From Portulaca oleracea (taxonomy: Eukaryota; Streptophyta; Magnoliopsida; Caryophyllales; Portulacaceae), in the NCBI GenBank assembly GCA_029582165.1, contig CM055877.1, positions 7,307,855-7,371,854 of the forward strand: a stretch of 64,000 bases of DNA, in the 5' to 3' direction. Each line of letters opens with the position of its first letter. The stretch's first letter is position 1. Under the pieces are notes generated by a model. The model was not told where the DNA came from and made no database searches. It was given only the letters and a program-made list of their open reading frames with translations. Positions 46,361-64,000 of this stretch are shown here, piece after piece. The position numbers and the translations under genes were made by a program.

Positions 46361-48243
46361 TTATTAGTTGTACTTTGACCTAAATCAAAATTGTACAAAA
46401 AACCCACAATTTCTCACCTTTTCCCAAAACCCCACAACTAATGAGGACCTCAATGTAAATTTGTTGGATATATGTCTTAAATCATCAATGTCAATAATTA
46501 AGCTCAATGCGCTTGACGAGACAATGAAAAAAGATCCTCCTAACTAGTGTTAATGCTATTAGAGGGCAACTTATATCGGTCAGAAACTCATTCCATATGA
46601 ATTTGATCTTTTATCACCAAGCCCTTTGACTGGACAAACACAAATCAACAAACCTTCAGTTGTCGATTGTACGATAAGCTTAAATGGCGATGAAGGTTGT
46701 TATTAGATGATAATTACCCTATGATATAGCAACCAACACAGAACGTTAGTGTGTTGAGAGTTAACTTTGGAGGTGCAATTGCTTCATCTGATTCGTGGGC
46801 AGAGTTTCCCTGGATGTGGGAAAGTTTATGATTAAGTTAGGCTAAAAAGTAAATTAAAAAAAAAGAGAAAGCAAAGGTGAAAGTAAGGCAACGTCAAATA
46901 AAACAAGACGAATGTACGCTCATGCACCCTAAGAGTTAAAATTATACACGAAGAGCAAGAAGAATTATAAGCTCTATATAAACATTAAAGAGTATGAATT
47001 ATCAAGTCCCTATTAAGTACAACAATGAAGAGGAGAGTACACAACCCCAATAGAATGTTGAAGAATCAAGGAAGGTTCTTATGAAAGTTTGGAACAGTTT
47101 GCACACGGATCAATAGAAATAGACAATGTGGCCGGAATGAAGACACTCGGTGACAAAAAGGAGGTTGTGAAGAGGATGGAGGAAAAATCAATCAAGAAAA
47201 GGACAATAGGAAAAGAGGCGTAACAACACTTGTGGCGCCTAATTGGGTTCATGTGATTAAAGACATTCTTTAGGTAGCTGGTGTAGTATGCTTATTTGTC
47301 TTAAAGACACCATTTTGGTAGCTGTTGTTGTAGTCTTTCAAGAGTTAAGAGACACGATGAAACAAGTTATAAGTCAAGGATTAACCGAGAAGGTCAAAAT
47401 CTAGTTTACCAAGTAAAATGGATCCTACACGAACCGTGCCAGGTATGACACGGGCTGTGTTGGGGTTCAGAGAGTCAGAAAAAGGCTTCCTGGGTCAACA
47501 CGGACCGTGGTGGCCCAACATGGACCGTGTTGATGCCCAATCAAGCTCATTTTCAAAATCCCTTGATTTTAGCCTTGGGCATTAATGCGTGGGGTATCTT
47601 TCGAGATTATTTTTGATCAATATTCTTAGTCAAGATTAACCCCTTAATGATGATTAAGACCCCATAGACAAAGCCCCATATCATGTTATATTGATTGTCA
47701 AATTTGAATGAGATTTGAATGCTCTAACTCCTATAAATAGTTGATGATTTTCACTCATCCAGCACACCTCAATCTCTTATTTCTATCTTCCTAGAGAGTT
47801 TCAACACAACTCCTAAGGTATTGAGCTGCAACAATTTCTTGAGAGTTATTGAGAGATCTTGTACTTTGCTTACAAGAGATAGGTATCATTGAGTCTATTC
47901 ACGGTCTTGTGAATAAAGTTTTAAGGTGAGACGGGTTCGATCTTCGACTCCTAGCTACCCAAATGATCATGCATCTTGTGCAAGTGATTGTATTACTATT
48001 ACCCCATATTTCCAACAGCTAGTGTTGTGTAGAGTCGAATCTATTGATGTAGAGCGGAGAACATTTGGACTTATTGTTGAATTGGGTGTTCTAAATTTTT
48101 TCACGTGCAAATCTTGGTCTTAGATAAGGCGTATTTTTGTAGGATGTTTAGATGTTTCATTCAAATTTAATTGCTTATGATGTCTTGACATGTATGGTAT
48201 TTTATGTTGTTGTTGAGCTATTTCAATCTTGTTCACGACTTTG
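46361..48243. mobile_element. Degenerate LTR-retrotransposon-like sequence
   Basis: A promoter-like CTATAAATAG (47731-47740) is followed by a leader-like stretch and AATAAA at about 47913. Upstream are CACGGACCGTG-type words (47430-47545) of the kind common in plant LTR elements. There is no gag, protease, reverse transcriptase or integrase motif, and paired LTRs or a primer binding site were not found. A solo or eroded LTR is the best guess. Confidence 0.35.
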
Positions 48244-48252
48244 AATAATAAA

Positions 48253-48817
48253 GGAAAATTGGAATCTAATAAACCAAACTTAGCTTTATGTCTATTTTGA
48301 TCTAATAGACCAAACTTAACTTTTTGTTAATGGCAAACTGTACTTAACATAATATTTTTCTTAGTGAACCTCCACCAATTTCCGGTTACCGGAAAATGAC
48401 ATGGAGGTTTTTTTGCTGAAGTGGAGTGTTTTATAGGCAAAAAATAAAAAGGAAAATGAAGATGACTTCCTCTTCATTTTCTCCTTGTCAAGCTTGGTTT
48501 TGAGTCTCTCATTTTCTTCATCTAGACGCTCAAAGTTCTGACTTCCATCCCTTAATCTCTGTAATTCATTTCCCATTTTTGTCACTTCAGACAATAATTG
48601 CTCGAACATTTCTTCCAACACATAGTTCATTTCAATTAGGTTCATTTCAATCAGCAAAAAAACCTCCGTGCCATTTTTCCGCTAACCAGAAATTGGTAGA
48701 GGGAGGTTCACTAAGAAAAACATTATGTTAAGTATAGTTTGTCATTAACAAAAAGTGAAGTTTAGTTTGTTAGATCCAAATAGACATAAAATTTGGTTTA
48801 TTAGATTCTAATTTTCC
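48253..48817. mobile_element. Non-autonomous Mutator-like element with exact 9-bp target duplication
   Basis: The direct repeat AATAATAAA sits at 48244-48252 and 48818-48826. Inside it, terminal inverted repeats of about 165 bp start GGAAAATTGGAATC (left) and GGAAAATTAGAATC (right, reverse complement). They pair through TAATAAACCAAA, AACATAATRTTTTTCTTAGTG and GGAGGTTTTTTTGCTGA-type words. The 565-bp element has no transposase. The unique core (about 48420-48650) carries a coiled-coil ORF, so it is a Pack-MULE candidate. Confidence 0.92.
48361..48657 (-). CDS. Coiled-coil ORF inside the Mutator-like element
   Basis: A 98-residue open frame begins MLIEMNLIEMNYVLEEMFEQ and continues with a heptad-like charged helix (LQRLRDGSQNF, ERLDEENERLKTKLDKEKMK). 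Its last third is translated from the inverted terminus and is probably meaningless. The helical core looks like a captured piece of a host or transposon protein with a leucine-zipper-like region. The donor gene is not identified, and expression is unknown. Confidence 0.35.
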   Translation of the reverse strand: MLIEMNLIEMNYVLEEMFEQLLSEVTKMGNELQRLRDGSQNFERLDEENERLKTKLDKEKMKRKSSSFSFLFFAYKTLHFSKKTSMSFSGNRKLVEVH

Positions 48818-49136
48818 AATAATAAAATATAGACTTATTTCTTTTTACGAAGCCCAGTGGTGGATTTAGACTTCAGAATTAGGGGTGTTCATTTAATAAT
48901 ACTTTGAATAGTTGAATTGTTGTATTAAATTGGACATTGTTATTAATATTTTTGAGCTTGTAGGATGTCTAAAACGGATAACTAGTTTATTGCGGATCAT
49001 ATTTTTATATGGCCAAAGTAATGCTAATGGAAATTAAACAAATCAAATTTAGACATAATTATGGGTGTACTCTAACAAATTATTCCAATGAAATGATACC
49101 TGCTCCACCGTTGAAAGCAAAAATGGAAGAGATTAT

Positions 49137-49433
49137 TACTCCCTCCGTTTCATATTAATTGACATTTAAACTATTTTTTTTGTTCCAAAATAATTGTCAT
49201 TTTCCATTTTCCAATACTTAACTTAATTATTTTAACTTTAATAATTATATTAACTTTTTACTTTTTCAATCAATAAAACTATTCATACTCACATTTTTTT
49301 CACTACTCGTACCTTGATATACGAAAAACACCTTGAAAAATAGTGATATTTAATTACCTAGGTAGTTTTTTTAGTTAAACATTGATATATGCAAAATTTT
49401 GAAATATGACAATTAAATTGGGAAAGGAGAGTA
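49137..49433. mobile_element. Stowaway-like MITE
   Basis: TACTCCCTCCGTTTCATATT pairs with AATTGGGAAAGGAGAGTA; sub-terminal TTGACATTTAA and ATATGACAATT pair too. Confidence 0.75.
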
Positions 49434-49586
49434 AGTTATTTAACAAGAATATTCCTCGTACATGTCCAAAACTTTGGTCTAATTACGGAGTAGTCGGTAA
49501 TAAAAAAGTTTACAACTTCCAAAACCGGGTTTAAGCCCAATGGAATAAACTTTGTTTTTGAAGAGGCTGCTAATCGCTTTCAAATG

Positions 49587-49594
49587 CACGTGGC
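49587..49594 (+). promoter_or_regulatory. G-box (CACGTGGC) in the PGIC promoter
   Basis: CACGTGGC lies about 130 bp upstream of the leader-intron donor of PGIC. This palindromic ACGT core is a bZIP/bHLH binding site in many plant promoters; binding here is inferred. Confidence 0.5.
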
Positions 49595-49717
49595 GTCTGT
49601 TTAATTGTTTTCGCTAAATACCACCCTCTTTCACTTTCAAGCGCTCATCACCATTGAAGCTTTTCGCCATCGCTTTCTCCCTCTCACCCTCAACCAAAGG
49701 TCACCCTCCATTTTCAG

Positions 49718-51409
49718 GTAATTAAGCTTCTCTCTCTCTCTATATCTATTTGTCTGTGATTTTTCGGAGCTCAAATCCGGAGGAATCGGTGTAATGAGCT
49801 TATAGTTTTGCTACTGCTTTTGCGTTAATTCTGGTTAGTGAATCGTAGTTTTTTGAATTTCGCAAATTCGGTGAGTTCGAAGACAGATTTGTTCGGATGG
49901 TGATTTGATTAGCTTGTTGATGATTTTGTATTATGTTTGATTGAATTTGGAAAAATACTTTATTCATTATTCATTATGAATAAGCTTCTCTCTCTTTATA
50001 TCTCTTTGCACTGATTTTGCGTTAATTCTGGTTAGTGAATTGCAGTTTTTTGAATTTCGCAAATTCAGTTTGTTCGAAAGGAGATTAGTTTGGATGTTGA
50101 TTTGATTAGCTTGTCGATGATTTAGTATTATGTTTGATTGAATTCGGAAAATTACGTTCTTCATTGTGAATAAGCTTCTCTCTCTTTATCTTGTGATATT
50201 TCGGAACTCAAATCTGGAAGAATCAGTGTAAGGAGCTTATATTTTTGGTACTGCTTTCGCGTTAATTTTGATTAGTGAACCGCAGTGTTTTGAATTTCGT
50301 CAATTCAGTTAATCGAAGGGAGTTTAGTTCGGATGGTGATTTGATTAGCTTGTTGAAATGTTAGATTGAATTCAGAAAAGTACATTATTCATTGTCAATA
50401 GAACGAGTTTGCTGAATTAACCTGTTTATGTTCGTATGATTTATGGTATGAAACTAGCTGAAATGCGGATGGAAGTTGTGTCGAGCGCTATTGGTTTTGG
50501 TGTTTGTGTTGATTGTGATTGATTAATGTCAGTTTGAAATTTTGCGTGTTAATTGATTCGGAGGAAGATTAGCTTGCTTGGTGATTTGATTAGCTTTTTA
50601 GTGATTTTATATTATGTTAGATTGAATTCGAAAAAACATGCTATTCATTATGAATAAGACGAGTTTGCTGAATTTATCTGTTTATGGTTGTATGATTTAT
50701 GAAACGAAACTAGCTGAAATGCGACAGGAAATTTGTCAAGAGCTAGTGGTACGGTGTTTGTGTTGATTCTGTTTGGTTAATGTCAGTTGTATTGAAATTT
50801 GGCGTATTAATTGGAGCGGAGGAAGATTAACTCGCTTGGTGGTTTGATTAGTTTCTTGGGTGATTTTAGATTGTGGTTGGTTATCTCTGAAATAGATGTT
50901 TTATTGTCAATAATATGAATGTGTTAAATTAAGCTGCTTCTAGATGTGTGATTTATGACGTGAAAGAACTGAAATCTTGGAGGAATCGGTGTCAAGGGCT
51001 TATTCTTTTGTGTCTGCGATCACTGTGATTAATTTCTGTTATTTGAATTTTTGTAAATTCATTTGGTTTGGAGGGAGATCAGTTCCCTTGGTGTTTTGAT
51101 TAATTTCGTAGAATGGTTTAAAGTAGTGTTTGATTGAATCAGGAATCATAGATACGAGTGTGCTAATTTAATCTGCTTTTGGTTGTATGATTTTTTAAGT
51201 GAAACAGCTGAAAACATTTGGTATAGAAGAGAAAATTTGATTTCATTTATCATCTGAATTTGGTTCGATTCTTCTGTTAATGGGGCTTGAATTTTCATAT
51301 GATTTGTGTATTGTGATATTTGTGTTGCCATATTTTAATTAGATGGTTAATTGAGGTATATTGGTTGCTTATATTGGAAAATTTAGTTGACCGTGAGATA
51401 TAAATGCAG
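49718..51409 (+). repeat. PGIC leader intron composed of about six diverged tandem repeats
   Basis: The 5' UTR intron runs from the TTTTCAG-GTAATT donor to the AAATGCAG acceptor. The phrase TGATTTGATTAGCTT or a near copy appears at about 49902, 50098, 50336, 50579, 50838 and 51088, spaced 196-259 bp. AAGCTTCTCTCTCT also recurs at 49726, 49983 and 50171. The first three units are most alike. Confidence 0.85.
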
Positions 51410-60831
<9,422 letters not shown>

Positions 60832-61171
60832 GTTCTTTTTGCGAAATCATCCTAGGACCCTGGTCCAAATGAGGCAGAAATTTAATTTTCATGGTTTTTT
60901 TTTGTTGTTTTCCCCCCCTGTTTGGGTGTTGAAATGGTACTAGTACCTAAAATGGAATAAGCTGTAGCTGCGGTTGTATACTTCATTTGAAGGTTGCAAG
61001 TGTTGTTCTGTAATAAATTAAATTTTGATTGAAGAATTATGGAGTTATTTCTCAATAAGATGATGTTCAAATTCGCCTTGCATCGTTAAAGGGTTATCTA
61101 GGGTATTTGATCCAGTACAGTGCACTATGATCCAATGTTAAATGTTCAAATTCCCAAGGCCTAAAGTATAT
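60832..61171 (+). other. PGIC 3' flank
   Basis: Contains the presumed PGIC 3' UTR; AATAAA-like GTAATAAATTAAA occurs at about 61010. No other gene was seen. Confidence 0.5.
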
Positions 61172-61390
61172 TACTCTCTCCGTCCCAAATTAATTGACAT
61201 TTTGATTAAATTTTGACCGTTAATTATTCACAAATTATAATAAGTTATAGAATGAAATTATCTCCTTCGTAATGCTTTGTAAAGTATCTTTCTAATGACG
61301 GTACTTTCATATTATAACTCTTTGTGATCTGAGAGTAATTTACGGTCAAAATTTTGTCAAAGTGTCAATTAATTTGGGACAGAGAGAGTA
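61172..61390. mobile_element. Stowaway-like MITE, well preserved
   Basis: TACTCTCTCCGTCCCAAATT pairs with AATTTGGGACAGAGAGAGTA; the pairing continues inward through AATTGACATTTTGA and CAAAGTGTCAATT. TA flanks are present. Confidence 0.88.
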
Positions 61391-61691
61391 CATTATGATC
61401 CAATTTTCCTAAAAATAATGAAAGACATATCTATAATAATTTAAATATATATAAATATATATTTTAAAATGATTTAAGTAAAATTCAAAATGATTAATAA
61501 CCTTCTTGAATTAAAACACTTATCATTTACTTTCATTGAGAAAAATGAATGTTGCAAACTTCATGTAGTACAAGTTCAAAAATTCTCATAAAAAACGCCA
61601 AAATAATTCAAAATTTTGAGGGTTTTTAGATCTTTCTCGTAAATTTTAAGGAATAAAATTCACCTTTGAAAATGTCCAGCATATAACAAAG
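61391..61691. other. AT-rich spacer
   Basis: No feature was recognised beyond short AT repeats. Confidence 0.4.
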
Positions 61692-61959
61692 TATTCCCTC
61701 CATCCCTTAATGAATGTCAATTTTTTTAACTACCTTGTCCTTTTTTATTTGTCAATTTTACATTTCCAATAATTTAAATACCCATATTACCCCTAATTAA
61801 TGAATAAGATTTTTATTTTACTTTTTAAAATTCTCCTTTATTTTTTTCTTTTAATGAAGGGTATACTTGTCCATACATAATTTTTTCACCCTATTTCCAA
61901 CACACATTGGTTTTGTAAAAGTAGTTAATTTGACACTTAAAAGTGGACGGAGGGAGTAT
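61692..61959. mobile_element. Stowaway-like MITE
   Basis: TATTCCCTCCATCCCTTAAT and AGTGGACGGAGGGAGTATT are inverted ends with TA flanks. Confidence 0.82.
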
Positions 61960-62454
61960 TTAGCATACACAATTTTATGAATTGTAAGTTTGTAACTATC
62001 TTTAGCTATTTCATCTTTTATCAAATTTTATAAATATTAATATTATTTTTACATCAAGATAAAACACTTTAGTAAATCCTAGTCATAATTCTATGAACTG
62101 TTAGGTTTGGTAATATTATTAAACACTAGGTTATGTTATACGCATCTTCTACAATTTCCAAATAAAAACGCTATTGTGGGTTGAATAACTCAATCACCAT
62201 AATACACACATAAAGATTTCAGTCAAACCCAACTTTTGTAGGTACATCAAACAATTTTTTTTAGATAATACATAAAACAGATTAATAGCAAGTATTTCAA
62301 TTGCACTTCCAAATTGGTCTCACATTTAGAATATTTTTTTGAAGTTCAACAAAGCAAGGATATAAAGCTACAACTTATTTCCATGATCAAATCCAATATA
62401 TGTAAATATTATATGATAGTCAAATCAAATGTCATTTATTTTGTTACTCCCTTC
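61960..62454. other. AT-rich intergenic sequence
   Basis: No gene, terminus or motif was identified. Confidence 0.4.
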
Positions 62455-62580
62455 CCCAAGGCCTTATAGTTCAATTGATCATCACAAGGTTCAAATCCTG
62501 GTGTTCGTCTTGGAGTAAATTACATTTACCCTACCTGACATTTGTGGTAATTTCCTCGTCCGTCTAGTCCACAATTTCTT
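62455..62580 (+). mobile_element. tRNA-derived SINE-like sequence
   Basis: CCTTATAGTTCAATTGATC resembles an A box, and CACAAGGTTCAAATCCTGG is a good B box. The downstream ACCTGACATTTGTGG phrase may be the SINE body. It lies just 3' of the aldo-keto reductase stop codon. Confidence 0.4.
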
Positions 62581-62596
62581 TTAACAAAAGGGTCAA

Positions 62597-63701
62597 TTAT
62601 TTTGTCTTCCAAGAGGACAAAGGCGGAGTCTCGGAGTCTCTCCAAACAGGAACAGCTGGCATAAAACGATCGCCTTTTGCGATGGATGCAAGGGACTCGA
62701 GCTCAGCCATGTCCTCCAATGTGAGAGTCACAGACAATGCCCCAATGTTCTCGTCGAGATTTGTGACCTTGGTGGTCCCAGGAATCGGACACACGTCAAG
62801 ACCTTGGTGGTGAACCCAAGCTAAAGCCAACTGCGACGGGGTGCACCCTTTCTTTGTTGCCATCTCTTTCACCTTGTCGAATATGTGCTTGTTGTGCTCC
62901 ATGTTTTCGAGTTGGTATCGAGGCAAGCTCTATCGGAAAGGAAAGGAAACCAAATATTTTAGGTTGGCTCTAATAGTGTGTGTGCTCAAGAGGACGATCA
63001 ATGTTGTGGGAAAAAAGATCCTCTATGTATATAAATAAATAACTTTGATGAATGATCTAGGTCAAGTTAACCATTTGAGGTCCGACTCCATCGAGGGTCA
63101 ATTGATTTCTGCATGTTTTGGTACAGACGGGTGAATTTAGTTTTGTCAAAATCTATAACGTTGACCTATTAAAAAAAAGGTTTTTGCAAAAGTTTCACAT
63201 GAAATACATACTAAAATATAAATAGTGGTCTAAAACACTAAGAAGAACCTTGAGACATATAATGAGATATCAACCCTAAGTCTTAACTGTTAAATTATAA
63301 AATTACTTTTGGATCTTTAATAATTATTCTAGGATTTTGTGTTAAAAAAAAAATTATTCTAAGATTTTGGTAGGTATGGTTTCACATTATATTTGAGTCT
63401 TTTTGAATGGAAAGTCTCAGGTTCAAATGTCAATGATCTCTATGTTTAAGTATTTGTATAAGGTTAAGGAGGCCTCCAAATCCGAAGAACGTTTGGGTGG
63501 GGGAAGGCACTAGAGATACAAAGCACTCTTAAACCTTCAACCATCAACTTAAATTTGGTGTATAATTAACAAGTGAATAAACAGAAAACTAAACATACCT
63601 TTCGAAAGTCATTTTCAGGTAAGTTGTCCATCAACTTTGCACCCGTTGACAAAAATCCTCGAGCAAGTGGACAGTACGAGACAATCCCAATTCCAAGCCC
63701 T
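62597..63701 (-). CDS. Aldo-keto reductase, C-terminal two exons (5' part outside window)
   Basis: Two exons join in phase: 63701-63599 and 62929-62597. They encode the C-terminal 144 or so residues of a plant NADPH-dependent aldo-keto reductase of the perakine-reductase/IN2-2-like group. The upstream exon reads [20 protein letters not shown], the (V/A)(A/S)YSPLGRG region near the cofactor site, and ends ENDFRK. The next exon reads [14 protein letters not shown], then [36 protein letters not shown] and the tail SSWKTK-TAA. PIPGTTK and the following ENIGAL are the NADP-phosphate binding segment of AKRs. The Asp-Tyr-Lys-His catalytic residues lie in upstream exons, so activity cannot be judged. 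A Cys replaces the usual Ser in YSPL. Confidence 0.9.
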
Positions 63702-63879
63702 CTAAAAATATTTCATATAACCATTAACACATTAATTCATCACTCTTATGTAAACTATATAAGTGCCATCACAATGAGCTTATATTAACACATTAATTCA
63801 TCACTACTCTAAATTACAAAATTAAATTAAATTAAAACCTGTTACTGCCCTTAAGAATCTAGAAATCTATCCTAAAACC

Positions 63880-64000
63880 TAGGGCTGTCAAAAAAATGTT
63901 CGACCCGGAAAAAAACGGGTATGATTATAGAATTTCCGTTCGAATTTTTGCATTGACCGATAGGACCGAAAATTTGAACGTAAAATAGGGCATAGAAGCT
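63880..64000. mobile_element. Start of a CTGTCAAA-ended element, cut by the window edge
   Basis: TAGGGCTGTCAAAAAAATGT opens it, followed by CGACCCGG, GACCGAAAATTTGAACG and similar words that match 12521-12811 in inverted or shuffled form. Confidence 0.55.

Overview
This is nuclear DNA from a flowering plant, most likely a eudicot. Genes are split by many GT-AG introns, intergenic DNA is AT-rich and packed with short inverted-repeat transposons, and every recognisable protein is a plant family member. I see no bacterial, organellar or viral coding block and cannot name the species.

Layout. At 354-3556 (+) lie the last five exons of a RecQ helicase of the MED34/RECQ2 type. It converges on an auxilin-like J-domain gene at 5110-12084 (-), whose introns hold a 110-bp tandem duplication and a long fold-back. 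From 12.5 to 15.5 kb there are nested small transposons, followed by a broken MFS/nodulin-like fragment (15.9-16.5 kb, -). MOS2 (G-patch/KOW RNA-binding protein, single exon) is at 19442-20866 (-). An eight-exon serine-rich gene of unknown function (23373-29754, -) carries four in-frame 210-bp repeats. From 30 to 41 kb the window is transposon-rich, with Stowaway-like, Tourist-like and Mutator-like elements, a MOS2 fragment, and a probable spliced transcript starting near 35.87 kb (-). A UBA2C-like two-RRM protein is at 44259-45494 (-). After a degenerate LTR-like stretch and a well-preserved non-autonomous Mutator-like element (48253-48817) comes the complete 23-coding-exon cytosolic glucose-6-phosphate isomerase gene (51410-60831, +), preceded by a leader intron made of six diverged tandem repeats. 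The window ends inside an aldo-keto reductase gene (62597-63701, -).

The genes do not form a pathway. They are ordinary housekeeping and regulatory genes: transcription (MED34), clathrin uncoating (auxilin), RNA metabolism (MOS2, UBA2C) and sugar phosphate metabolism (PGIC). The unusual material is structural. There are two in-frame GC-AG introns, a Mutator-like element with an exact 9-bp target duplication and a coiled-coil ORF, a larger element with about 190-bp inverted termini, and homologous non-coding blocks around MOS2 and UBA2C that occur in swapped order. I found no convincing undescribed enzymatic or defence system; the best candidates for novelty are these rearrangements, the hairpin locus and the uORF-bearing transcript. 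Exon borders were read by eye from splice motifs and reading-frame continuity.
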